A DNA stretch of 64,000 nucleotides from Rhodospirillales bacterium (GTDB lineage Bacteria > Pseudomonadota > Alphaproteobacteria > Reyranellales > Reyranellaceae). A model generated the notes under the pieces. The model was given only the letters and a program-made list of their open reading frames with translations, was not told where the DNA came from and did not search any database. This document shows, piece by piece, positions 56,266-64,000 of this stretch. Where the stretch lies: assembly GCA_016699855.1 (NCBI GenBank), contig CP064988.1, positions 3,748,501 through 3,812,500 of the forward strand. Reading direction: 5' to 3'. The position numbers and the translations under genes were made by a program. Each line of letters begins with the position of its first letter. Position 1 is the first letter of the stretch.

Positions 56266-57210
56266 GCGCGGCGATCGCCGCGTCGTCGTAGTCGTAGCGC
56301 GCCGAGCAGAACTCGCAGGTCACGACGACCTTGCCGCTGTCGTCGCGCAGGGTCGGCAACTCGTCGCGCGGGATCGCGCGCAGCACGCGGTCGATGCGCG
56401 CGCGCGAGCAGCGGCACTCGTCGCGCAGCCGCGGCGCTCGAAGGCGCGCGCGCCGTCCTCGTGGAACAGCCGCCAGATGAGCCGCTCCGACGGCAGCGCC
56501 GGATCGAGCGCCTCGGCGGCGCGGGCGCTGCCCAGCAGGATCAACGCCCGCCGCCAGCGCTCCTCGCGCTCCTCGGCGTCGAGCTCCTCGACCAGCTGGC
56601 GCGACGGCAGCGCCTGCAACAGCAACGCGCCGGCGCGCCAGCGCCCGTCGACGCGGCCGGAGGCCAGCAGGATGCCGGCGCCGAACTGCTCGGACTGCCG
56701 GAAATAGTGGTGCGCGCAATCCGCCAGCGTGGCGCCCTCGAGCGCCACGACGCCCTGATAGCGCTCGGTGTCGGCGCCCTGGTCGACGGTGAAGGCCATG
56801 TGGCCGGCGCCGATCAGGCGCGTGACCGGGTTGTCGGGAAGGCCCGAGACGGGGTCGAGCCGCACGCCGGCGCAGGCCGCTTCGAGCCTGGCGGCGTCGT
56901 ATTCAGCGTAGCCGCGCAACGCGCCGGCCGAGGTCAGGTCGACCACGAGCAGGCGGACGGCGCCGTCGCCGCGCAGCTGCAAGGTGAAGATGCCGTCGTA
57001 CTTCAGCGACGAGGCCAGCGCCGCGCCCAGCGCCAGCGCCTCGGCCAGCAGGCCGGCGACGGCGTGCGGATAGGCGTGGCGGGCGATGATGGCGTCGGCG
57101 ACCGCGCCCAGCCGGATGGCGCGGCCGCGCGCGCCCAGCGCGTCGAGCTGGAACGGCAGCACGGCGTCGTCGCCGTCCGCGGACGGCGGCGACTCCGGCC
57201 CGGCGTTCAT
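56255..57210 (-). pseudogene. hslO: Redox chaperone Hsp33, single-base frameshift near the C-terminus
   Basis: Hsp33 becomes an active holdase when its four zinc-binding cysteines are oxidised. The first 257 codons, from ATG 57210, are a normal Hsp33 core (FVTDQ-type region GHMAFTVDQGADTERYQG, WRLFHEDGARAFE). The zinc domain (RDECRCSRARID and CEFCSARYDY) lies in another frame. The break is near 56435-56440 and is mended by one extra base, giving HEDGARAFE(A)PRLRDECRC. Without this, the protein would lack the redox switch. Starts 1 bp after the argF stop. I favour assembly error. Confidence 0.88.
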
Positions 57211-57211
57211 G

Positions 57212-58138
57212 TCAGACGCTTCCCAGGCACCAGGCGAGGATGCCCTTCTGCGCGTGCAGGCGGTTCTCGGCCTCGTCCCACACGACCGATTGCGGCCCGT
57301 CGATCACCGAGGCGGTGACCTCCTCGCCGCGGTGCGCCGGCAGGCAGTGCATGAAGATCGCGTCACCCTTGGCGAGCTTCATCATGCGGTCGTCGACCTG
57401 GTAGCCGCGAAGCATGTTGTGGCGCCGCGCGAAGCCGGCGGCGTCCTCGTCGCCCATCGACACCCAGGTGTCGGTCACCACGCAGTCGGCGCCGGTGACG
57501 GCGGCGACGGGATCGTGGCTGATGGTCACGCGCGCGCCGCGCCGCTTGGCCCATTCGACCACGTCGGCCGGCGGGCTCAGCTCGGGCGGGCAGGCGATGC
57601 GCAGCTCGAAGTCGAACTGCGCCGCCGCATGGATCCAGCTCGTCGCCATGTTGTTGCCGTCGCCCGACCAGGCGACGACCTTGCCCTTGATCGAGCCGCG
57701 ATGCTCCTCGAAGGTCATCACGTCGGCCATGAGCTGGCAGGGATGCGTCTTGTCGGTGAGGCCGTTGATCACCGGCACGGTGGCGAAGCGCGCCATCTCG
57801 TGGAGCTTCTCCTCCGAGGTGGTGCGCATCATGATGACGTCGACATAGCGCGACAGCACCTGGGCGGTGTCGGCGATGGTCTCGCCGCGCCCGAGCTGCG
57901 TGTCGGTCGTGCCCAGCATGATGGTGTGGCCGCCGAGGTCGCGCATGCCGACCTCGAACGACACGCGCGTGCGGGTCGACGGCTTCTCGAAGATCATCGC
58001 CAAGGTCTTGCCGGCCAGCGGCCGGTCGTGGCCGGCGCCGGCGCGGTCGCGCTTGTAGGACAGGCCCTGGTCGAGGATCCGGCGCAGCAGCGCCGGATCG
58101 AGCTGGTCGAGGTCTAGGAAGTGCCTGGGGTCAGCCAT
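57212..58138 (-). CDS. argF: Ornithine carbamoyltransferase (anabolic)
   Basis: Forms citrulline from ornithine and carbamoyl phosphate. 308 aa. Carbamoyl-phosphate loop EKPSTRTRVSFEV, ornithine-binding HPCQLMADVMTF and active-site HCLPAHRGEEV are present. Start ATG 58138, inside argD (8-bp overlap), so coupled. Middle gene of argD-argF-hslO. Confidence 0.95.
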   Translation of the reverse strand: MADPRHFLDLDQLDPALLRRILDQGLSYKRDRAGAGHDRPLAGKTLAMIFEKPSTRTRVSFEVGMRDLGGHTIMLGTTDTQLGRGETIADTAQVLSRYVDVIMMRTTSEEKLHEMARFATVPVINGLTDKTHPCQLMADVMTFEEHRGSIKGKVVAWSGDGNNMATSWIHAAAQFDFELRIACPPELSPPADVVEWAKRRGARVTISHDPVAAVTGADCVVTDTWVSMGDEDAAGFARRHNMLRGYQVDDRMMKLAKGDAIFMHCLPAHRGEEVTASVIDGPQSVVWDEAENRLHAQKGILAWCLGSV

Positions 58139-59324
58139 GGCCGGCCCCGGCCTTCGCCGCCAACGCCGCGCAGGCGTCGTCGATCATGGCGATGCCGTGG
58201 TCGATGTCGGCGGCCGGCGCGATCAGCGACGGATAGGTGCGCACGACGTTGTCGCCCGCGCCCACCGTCAGCATGCCGCGCTCGAACAGCGCGTTGACGA
58301 GATCGCCGCTGGGCGTCACGCAGCGCAGGCCGCTGATGAATCCCATGCCGCGCACCTCGGCCAGCACCTTGGGATGCTTCGCCACGAGGCCCTCGAGCTT
58401 GCCTCGGAAATACGCGGCGCGCTTCTGGACCCCCTCGAAGAATCCCGGCTCGAGCATGACGTCGAGCACGGCGTTGCCGCAGGCCGTGGCCAGCGGGTTG
58501 CCGCCGTAGGTCGAGCCGTGGGTGCCGAACACCATGCCGGCGGCGGCCTTCTCGGTCGCCATGAAGGCCCCGAGCGGGAAGCCGTTGGCGATGCCCTTGG
58601 CGACGGCCATCACGTCCGGCTCCACGTCGAACCACTCGTAGGCCCACATCTTCCCGGTGCGGCCGAAGCCGCACTGGATCTCGTCGAAGAACAGCAGCAG
58701 GCCGAACTCGTCGCAGATCCGGCGCAGCTCGCGCAGGAAATCGCCGGTTCCCGTACGCACCCCGCCTTCGCCCTGCACGGGCTCGACCAGGATCGCCGCC
58801 GTCTCGTCGTCGATCGCGTCGCGCACGACGTTGGTGTTGTTCAACGGCACGTGCACGAAGCCCGGCGCCGCCGGGCCGAAGCCCTGCAGGTACTTCTCGT
58901 TGCCGGTGGCCGCCAGCGCCGCCCCGGTGCGGCCGTGGAACGCCTGCTGGAAGCAGACGATCTTGTAGCGGCCGGGATTGCCATTCACGTACTGGTACTT
59001 GCGGCACAGTTTGATGCCGCCCTCGATCGCCTCGGCGCCGGAGTTCGAGAAGAACATCGTGTCCGCGAACGAGTTCTCGACCAGCCGCTGGGCTAGCCGC
59101 TCGCCATGCGCGATCCGGTACAGGTTGGAGGTGTGCCAGAGCGCCGCCGCCTGCTCCTGAAGCGTCTTCACGAGGTGCGGATGGCAGTGGCCGAGATTGT
59201 TCACGGCGATGCCCGACGTCCAATCGAGGAATCGTCGGCCGTCCGTCGCGTAGAGGTAGGAGCCCTCCCCGCGCGCGAACGCGACATCCTTCCGATCGTA
59301 GGTCGGCATCACGGCCGTAATCAC
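58131..59324 (-). CDS. argD: Acetylornithine aminotransferase
   Basis: PLP enzyme of arginine synthesis (also succinyl-DAP aminotransferase in lysine synthesis). 397 aa. The PLP lysine is in MAVAKGIANGFPLGA; EPVQGEGGV and FFDEIQCGFGRTG are subgroup III marks. The start is GTG at 59324 with GGAGGA 7 nt upstream, giving ITAVMPTYDRKDVAF, as in other alphaproteobacterial ArgD; a GTG at 59339 would lie within the ribosome binding site. First gene of argD-argF-hslO. Confidence 0.93.
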   Translation of the reverse strand: MITAVMPTYDRKDVAFARGEGSYLYATDGRRFLDWTSGIAVNNLGHCHPHLVKTLQEQAAALWHTSNLYRIAHGERLAQRLVENSFADTMFFSNSGAEAIEGGIKLCRKYQYVNGNPGRYKIVCFQQAFHGRTGAALAATGNEKYLQGFGPAAPGFVHVPLNNTNVVRDAIDDETAAILVEPVQGEGGVRTGTGDFLRELRRICDEFGLLLFFDEIQCGFGRTGKMWAYEWFDVEPDVMAVAKGIANGFPLGAFMATEKAAAGMVFGTHGSTYGGNPLATACGNAVLDVMLEPGFFEGVQKRAAYFRGKLEGLVAKHPKVLAEVRGMGFISGLRCVTPSGDLVNALFERGMLTVGAGDNVVRTYPSLIAPAADIDHGIAMIDDACAALAAKAGAGHG

Positions 59325-59530
59325 GTCTCGATCCTCCACTGGCTGGCTTCTGGCGCGGTGCGCGCCAAAAAAACGCGCGGCGCGCCGGACCTCGGAACCG
59401 CCCGAGAGCCGGAAAACGCCGCACGGCGCACTATCCGGATGGGTCCATGCTCTGTCAACGACGCAAGGCGGCGCCCGCAGGCCGCGTGGCGCCGGTGGAG
59501 CCGGGCGCCACGGTCGGCTAGAAGCCGGGG

Positions 59531-60604
59531 ATGAACGACGCTTCGGACCGGCCGCGATCCGTCTGGCTGCTGCTCGGCGACAAGGGTGGTGACAGCGCCC
59601 AGCTGCGCACCCTAGTCCGCGCGCTCGGCTGGCCGGCGCTCGAAAAGCCGTTGCGTTTCAACGCGATGTACCGGCTGCCCAACCGCTTGCTCGGCCCGTC
59701 GCTGGCCAGTCTGCGCGCCGCCGACCGCGCGTCGCTGACGCCGCCATGGCCCGAGCTGGTGATGTGCGCCGGGCGGCGGGCGACGCCGGTGGCGCGCTGG
59801 ATCAAGGAGCGCAGCGGTGGCCGGACGCGGCTTGTCAGCCTCGGGCGGCCGTGGGGACCGCTGGACGCGTTCGATCTGGTCGTCGCCATGCCCCAATATG
59901 GCGTGCCGCCGCGCGGCAACGTCCTCCAGGCCGGGCTGCCGTTCAACCGGCTCGACCCGGCGGCCATAGCCCTTGCCGCCAACGCATGGCGCGGACGCGC
60001 CGCGGCGCTTCCGGCGCCGTATCTGACGTTGCTGATCGGCGGTCGCGCGCGGCCGTTGCGCTTCGACGCCGCGGTCGGCAGCGATATCGGCCGCGGCGTG
60101 GATGCCCTGGCCCGCGAACTCGGCGCCAGCGTCCTGGCGGTCACCAGCCGACGGACCCCCGCCGACGCGGCCGAGGCGCTGCTGGCCGAGATCCGCGCGC
60201 CACTGCTGGCCCATCGATGGCACGCCGGCGACACGTCCAACGCCTACGCCGGTCTCATTGGCCTGGCCGACAGGCTGGTGGTCACCGGCGACAGCGCGTC
60301 GATGCTGGCCGAGGCCTGCCGCAGCGGCAAACCGGTGACCGTCGCGCCGGTGCCGCTCGACGGGTCGTGGCGCGAGCGCTTGCCGCGGCGCGCGCTGTCT
60401 GCGCCGCCGGCCGCTCTGGTCGGCGCCTTGCACGCCGGCGGCTGGATCGTGCTGCCGCGGAATATCGCCGCCGTCTGGCGGCCCTTGGCCGATGCCGGCC
60501 ACATCCACGTGCTGGGCACGCCAATGGCGTCCACGACGACGCCACCGGACGACCTGTCAGCGGCGGTCGCCCGCGTCCGCGCGCTGTTCCCATCCGACGG
60601 CTGA
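59531..60604 (+). CDS. ELM1-family (DUF1022) GT-B-like protein
   Basis: 357 aa. Bacterial homologue of the plant mitochondrial fission protein ELM1. WLLLGDKGGDSAQLRTLVRALG at the start, VMCAGRRATPVARWIK, MPQYGVPPRGNVLQA and VTGDSASMLAEACRSGKPV match the family. The C-terminal part looks like a GT-B nucleotide-sugar site, so a glycosyltransferase role is plausible but unproved. The start is ATG 59531. It lies 155 bp upstream of the ceramide cluster on the same strand. Confidence 0.82.
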   Translation: MNDASDRPRSVWLLLGDKGGDSAQLRTLVRALGWPALEKPLRFNAMYRLPNRLLGPSLASLRAADRASLTPPWPELVMCAGRRATPVARWIKERSGGRTRLVSLGRPWGPLDAFDLVVAMPQYGVPPRGNVLQAGLPFNRLDPAAIALAANAWRGRAAALPAPYLTLLIGGRARPLRFDAAVGSDIGRGVDALARELGASVLAVTSRRTPADAAEALLAEIRAPLLAHRWHAGDTSNAYAGLIGLADRLVVTGDSASMLAEACRSGKPVTVAPVPLDGSWRERLPRRALSAPPAALVGALHAGGWIVLPRNIAAVWRPLADAGHIHVLGTPMASTTTPPDDLSAAVARVRALFPSDG

Positions 60605-60639
60605 GCGGGCCGCGCGCCGGCGGGCGGACCGGGGGGCGC

Positions 60640-60687
60640 TTGTGACCGCCGGCGGCTTTTGCTAAACGACCGGCCCGTTTTGGGCCG
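60640..60687 (+). promoter_or_regulatory. Candidate promoter and leader hairpin before the ceramide cluster
   Basis: TTGTGA (60640-60645) and TAAACG (60663-60668), 17 bp apart, are a moderate to weak match to a housekeeping promoter. A 6-bp hairpin CGGCCC-GTTTT-GGGCCG follows at 60671-60687, near the expected transcription start. It is the only T-containing stretch in the 155-bp gap. Confidence 0.3.
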
Positions 60688-60759
60688 CGCCGGAGGCGCC
60701 TCCCGCCGCGCCAACTGACCGCGCCCGGACCGCCGGCCGCCCCCTCGCGACATCGAGAC

Positions 60760-62508
60760 ATGGAACCAACGCCCACGCGCAACACCAGCCTGCCGTTCCG
60801 GCGGGGCGGTTTCGGCTGCCTCGTCGAGGCGCTGGACTACGCGGCCCGGGGCGATACCGGCGTCAGCTTCTTCGACGCGCGCGGCCGGCTGACGGCGCCG
60901 CTGCCGTGGCGCGAGGTGCGTGCCCGCGCGCAGGTCTTCGCGCGGCGGCTGATCGGCGCCGATTTCGCACGTGGCGAGCGGTTTCTGATCATCGCCGACA
61001 CCTGGCCGGGGTTTCCGGTGGCGTTCTTCGGCGCGCAATACGCCGGATTGCTGCCCGTTCCGGTGTCGTTGCCGGCCGGGCTCGGCGCCAAGGACGCCTA
61101 TATCGACCAGCTCCGGCGCCAACTCGCCGCGTCGGGCGCGGCAGCGGCGCTGGCGCCGGACGAACTCGCCGGCTACCTCGCGGTCGCCGCAGCGGACGGG
61201 CCGGCGCGGCTGCACGGACCGATGTCGGCGTTCGAGGCGCTGCCCGAGGCCGCGGCCGGCCTCCGGCCGCTCGGACCGGGTGAGCGGTGCTACCTCCAGT
61301 TCTCGTCCGGCAGCACGCGGTTCCCGCTCGGCGTCGACATCCGCCAGGACCAGTTGATGGCCAACATCGACGCCATGCTCGGGCCCGGCGGTCTCGACAC
61401 GCGCGCCGACGACCACGCCGTGGGCTGGCTGCCGTGGTACCACGACATGGGGTTGATCGGGTTCCTGCTGTCGGCGCTGTGCGGCCAGAACGGCGTCGAC
61501 GTGATGGCGCCGCGCGATTTCGCGCGCCGGCCGCTGACGTGGGTGTCGTTGATGTCGCAGCGCGGCGCCACGGTCACCTATAGCCCGAGCTTCGGCTACG
61601 ACCTCGCGGCGCGGCGCCTTCAGGCGCGGTCGCTCGACGGCCTCGACCTGTCGCGCCTGCGCGTCGCGGGCATCGGCGGCGACATGATCCAGGCGCCGGT
61701 GCTGCGCCGCTTCGCCGAGGCGTTCGCGCCCGTCGGCTTCGATCCGAACGCGTTCCTGCCCAGCTACGGCATGGCAGAGATGTGCCTCGGCCTGTCTTTC
61801 GCGCCAGTCGGCGCCGGCTTTTCGGTCGATCACGTCGCGCGCGCGCGGCTGGCATCGCACGTCGCCGAGCCCGCCGCCGGTCCCGAGGCGCGAGAATTCG
61901 TGGTCTGCGGCCGCCCGTTGCCGGGCCACATCGTCGAGATCCGCGATCCGCACGGCGCCGTCGTCGGCGCCGGCGGTGTCGGCCGCATCTTCGTGCGCGG
62001 CCCCAGCGTCATGCCCGGCTACTTCGGCGCGCCCGAGGCCAGCGCCGAGGCGCTGCGCGACGGCTGGCTCGACACCGGCGATCTCGGCTACTGGCGCGAC
62101 GGGCAGCTCGTCGTCACCGGCCGCGCCAAGGACCTGATCATCGTCAACGGCCGCAACATCTGGCCGCAGGACATCGAGTGGGCCGTCGAGGCGCTGCCGA
62201 AACTGCGCCGCGGCGACGCCTGCGCCTTCTCGATCGACGGCGACGACGGCGCCGAGAAGGTCGTCGTGCTGGTGCAGTCGCGGCCGGTGGATCCCGAGGA
62301 ACGCGCCGCGCTCGAGGGCGCCGTAGCCCAGGTCGTCAAGGAGACGACCGGCGTCGACGGCGTGATCGACCTCGTGTCGCCCTCGGTGGGCCTGCCCTTG
62401 ACCTCCTCCGGCAAGCTCAGCCGCTCGCGCGCCAAGGCCGATTGGCTGGCCGGCGCCTACGGCCGCGACGCGCGCGAGACGCCAACGGCGGCGCCCGCCA
62501 CCCCATGA
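60760..62508 (+). CDS. aasR: Fatty acyl-AMP ligase / acyl-ACP synthetase (AasR-type)
   Basis: 582-aa adenylating enzyme of the FAAL group. ATP site QFSSGSTRFPLGV, LPWYHDMGLIGF, SYGMAEMCLGLSF and the C-terminal lysine region LTSSGKLSRSRAK are in order. Activates a fatty acid as the adenylate and, by analogy to Caulobacter, loads it on the ACP encoded nearby to feed serine palmitoyltransferase. ATGA overlap with cerR shows coupling. The symbol is by gene order and family and so is an inference. Confidence 0.85.
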   Translation: MEPTPTRNTSLPFRRGGFGCLVEALDYAARGDTGVSFFDARGRLTAPLPWREVRARAQVFARRLIGADFARGERFLIIADTWPGFPVAFFGAQYAGLLPVPVSLPAGLGAKDAYIDQLRRQLAASGAAAALAPDELAGYLAVAAADGPARLHGPMSAFEALPEAAAGLRPLGPGERCYLQFSSGSTRFPLGVDIRQDQLMANIDAMLGPGGLDTRADDHAVGWLPWYHDMGLIGFLLSALCGQNGVDVMAPRDFARRPLTWVSLMSQRGATVTYSPSFGYDLAARRLQARSLDGLDLSRLRVAGIGGDMIQAPVLRRFAEAFAPVGFDPNAFLPSYGMAEMCLGLSFAPVGAGFSVDHVARARLASHVAEPAAGPEAREFVVCGRPLPGHIVEIRDPHGAVVGAGGVGRIFVRGPSVMPGYFGAPEASAEALRDGWLDTGDLGYWRDGQLVVTGRAKDLIIVNGRNIWPQDIEWAVEALPKLRRGDACAFSIDGDDGAEKVVVLVQSRPVDPEERAALEGAVAQVVKETTGVDGVIDLVSPSVGLPLTSSGKLSRSRAKADWLAGAYGRDARETPTAAPATP

Positions 62509-63440
62509 CCCGGACGGTCGCGGTCACCGGCGCGACCGGCTTCATCGGCCAGCATCTCGTGGCGGCGCTCGCGGCGCGCGGCTGGCGGCTGCGCCTACTG
62601 GTGCGGGCGTTGCCGCCGGCCTTGCCCCGCGGCGCGCCCGTCGAACTCGTCGTCGGAGACATCGGCGACCACCCGTCGATGGCCCGCCTGGCCGACGGCG
62701 TCGACGCGGTGGTCCATCTCGCCGGGGCCATCAAGGCGCTCGACCGCGCCGCCTTCGAACGCGCCAACCGAGATCCGGTGGCGGGCCTGCTGGCGGCCGC
62801 CGCGCCCGGCCGGCCGCATCTCGTCCTGCTGTCGTCGCTGGCGGCGCGCGAGCCCGGCCTATCCGACTACGCCGCCAGCAAGCGCGCCGGCGAGGACGCG
62901 CTCGCTTCCGCCGGCTACGCCGGCCGCTGGACCGCCATCCGGGCACCGGCGGTCTACGGTCCCGGCGACCGGGAGACGCTGGCGTTCTTCCGGATGGTCC
63001 AGCGCGGGTTCGCGCCTGTGCCGGCCGGGAGCGAAGGGCGACTGTCGCTGATCCACGTGGCCGATCTTTGCGCCGCCATCGTCGCCACGCTTGACCACCC
63101 GCCGGCCGACGGCGTGTACGAAATCGACGACGGCGCGCCGGCCGGTCACACGCTGCGCGAGCTCGCCGCCGCGGCCGGCGCCGCCCTTCGGCAGCGGCCG
63201 GTCGTGGTTCCGGTCCCGCGGCCGCTCATGGCGGGCGTCGCCGCGGTGCAGCAGATCGTCGCACGGACGCGCAGGCACCCCGCCATCCTCGGCCCCGGCA
63301 AGGTGCGTGAGATTTTCCATTCCGACTGGGTGGCGACCGACCACCGGTTGGCGGCGGCATTGGCTTTCCGGCCGCGTTACGATCTCGCGACGGGATTCGC
63401 CGACACGGTCGACTGGTACGTGCGGAAGAAGTGGCTGTAG
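62505..63440 (+). CDS. cerR: NAD-dependent epimerase/dehydratase-like ceramide reductase (CerR-type)
   Basis: 311-aa extended short-chain dehydrogenase. NAD-binding TGATGFIGQHL at residues 8-18; catalytic Ser-Tyr-Lys region LLSSLAAREPGLSDYAASK. In Caulobacter a protein of this family at the same place reduces 3-ketoceramide (or 3-ketosphinganine). The C-terminal RFRP-type region FRPRYDLATGFADTVDWY is typical of extended SDRs. ATG 62505 overlaps the FAAL stop by 4 bp. Confidence 0.82.
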   Translation: MTRTVAVTGATGFIGQHLVAALAARGWRLRLLVRALPPALPRGAPVELVVGDIGDHPSMARLADGVDAVVHLAGAIKALDRAAFERANRDPVAGLLAAAAPGRPHLVLLSSLAAREPGLSDYAASKRAGEDALASAGYAGRWTAIRAPAVYGPGDRETLAFFRMVQRGFAPVPAGSEGRLSLIHVADLCAAIVATLDHPPADGVYEIDDGAPAGHTLRELAAAAGAALRQRPVVVPVPRPLMAGVAAVQQIVARTRRHPAILGPGKVREIFHSDWVATDHRLAAALAFRPRYDLATGFADTVDWYVRKKWL

Positions 63441-63579
63441 GACATCCGTAACACGCCGTAACAAATTGTTAATGGCTTGATTCGGCTCGATTTCGTCCAA
63501 TGCGGTCACTCCTCCTCGGGGCTCGACCGCCATGCCCGCCGCGCACAAATTCAAAGTCTACGACTCAACGGAACCCGCC

Positions 63580-63843
63580 ATGAACGATGCCGGCGCCCCG
63601 GCGCGCGAGCAAGCCATCGCCGAGATCGTCAAGCGTCTGGAGCCGTTCCGCATCGACGCGCGGCCGATCACCGGCGCGACCGTGATCACGAAGGACCTCA
63701 ACATCGACTCGTTGGCCGTGATGGACATGGTCATGGAGCTCGAGGACCGGTTCGACGTCTCCATCCCCCTCAACGACGTCGCCGAGATCCACACGGTGGA
63801 CGAACTGGCCGACGCGATAACGAAGAAGATCTCGGAGCGCTGA
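63580..63843 (+). CDS. acpR: Acyl carrier protein of the ceramide cluster (AcpR-type)
   Basis: 87-aa ACP. The phosphopantetheine serine is Ser44 in LNIDSLAVMD, followed by MELEDRFDVSIPLNDV. It should carry the acyl chain for serine palmitoyltransferase. ATG 63580 chosen; an in-frame ATG at 63532 would add 16 residues with no better ribosome binding site. The 139 bp before it (63441-63579) is rather AT-rich for the window and could contain a promoter, but I see no good boxes. Ends 2 bp before the next gene. Confidence 0.85.
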   Translation: MNDAGAPAREQAIAEIVKRLEPFRIDARPITGATVITKDLNIDSLAVMDMVMELEDRFDVSIPLNDVAEIHTVDELADAITKKISER

Positions 63844-63845
63844 CC

Positions 63846-64000
63846 ATGGGAATCTTCGACCGCCACAAGCAGCTCCTCGACACCTACCGCGGCGTCCGCG
63901 CCAGCGGTCTGGACCCGCTGACGGTGACCATGGAGCGGGTGCTGTCGCCGACCGAGGCGCTGATCGAGGGCCGCCGCACCCTGCTGGTCGGCACCAACAA
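63846..64000 (+). CDS. spt: Serine palmitoyltransferase / AONS-family enzyme, 5' end (cut by window edge)
   Basis: Only about 51 codons are visible: MGIFDRHKQLLDTYRGV, SGLDPLTVTMERVLSP and LIEGRRTLLVGTNN. This is the typical N-terminus of alpha-oxoamine synthases, where LVGTNNYLG is the conserved entry to the PLP domain. Next to the ACP, CerR and FAAL genes it is best read as serine palmitoyltransferase, which condenses serine with an acyl thioester to 3-ketosphinganine. The PLP lysine lies outside the window. Confidence 0.78.
   Translation, partial: MGIFDRHKQLLDTYRGVRASGLDPLTVTMERVLSPTEALIEGRRTLLVGTN

Noticed and set aside
59357..59390. Inverted GC repeats around a run of seven A as a terminator
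   Set aside because: On either strand the T run would be in the loop, not after the stem; it lies upstream of argD where no transcript should end.
63441..63579. Internal promoter before the ACP gene
   Set aside because: TTGTTA and TTGATT are present but no -10 box stands at a fitting distance; left only as a note in the ACP entry.

Overview
The window is a very GC-rich, gene-dense chromosomal segment of an alphaproteobacterium. The markers are a ChvI-type response regulator next to an ATP-type pckA, an IalB-family protein before rlmN, a SAM-II riboswitch in front of metZ, compact argD-argF-hslO genes, btaAB betaine-lipid genes, and a ceramide cluster in the same order as in Caulobacter. Family or genus cannot be fixed from this; a Rhodospirillales or Hyphomicrobiales relative is a guess. 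I see no rRNA, tRNA, prophage, insertion sequence, CRISPR array or defence island. Almost everything is core or metabolic, with short intergenic gaps and many overlapping start/stop codons.

Layout. 1-16 kb: chvI (minus), a HugZ-like FMN protein, pckA with a strong terminator, an OFA-like MFS carrier, a frameshifted aminotransferase plus an EamA exporter, a methyltransferase, a TrmH-type RNA methylase, an IalB-family protein, rlmN, and a minus-strand run (methyltransferase, yqaA-like, cupin, gabD), then argG. 16-31 kb: rhomboid protease, NnrU-like protein, TauD dioxygenase, FAD amine oxidase, MORN protein, grxC plus nitrilase, a degenerate dienelactone hydrolase, a phytase-esterase-like lipoprotein, a membrane-fused spermidine-synthase homologue, a frameshifted membrane protein, a TPP enzyme with a NIPSNAP protein, and a glycine-rich RRM protein with a long leader. 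31-46 kb: threonine synthase, a DUF1194 protein, an alpha/beta hydrolase, a class II aldolase, btaA-btaB, a cyclase, an EamA carrier, a parvulin foldase, argJ-mutT, and an FMN hydroxyacid oxidase plus a GMC oxidoreductase. 46-64 kb: SAM-II riboswitch with metZ, tenA, a HExxH protein, a phosphotransferase, a thioesterase, apaG-folE, two tandem argE copies, a cupin with a divergent LysR regulator, argD-argF-hslO, an ELM1-family protein, and the ceramide cluster (acyl-AMP ligase, CerR, ACP, start of Spt) running off the right edge.

Two themes stand out. First, membrane lipids: btaAB (phosphorus-free betaine lipid) and a ceramide pathway lie in one window, so the organism can probably build a membrane with little phosphate. 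Second, arginine synthesis: argG, argJ, two argE, argF and argD are all here, interleaved with metZ, apaG and hslO.

Three genes (5031-6268, 26497-27299, 56255-57210) each carry one single-base deletion in a G/C run with the rest of the frame well preserved. The shared pattern suggests assembly error more than real gene decay, so the sequence quality should be kept in mind. I did not find a clearly new biological system. The best leads are the lipid genes, the two-way pairing around the SAM-II riboswitch, the argE duplication, and a few divergent or unclassified proteins.
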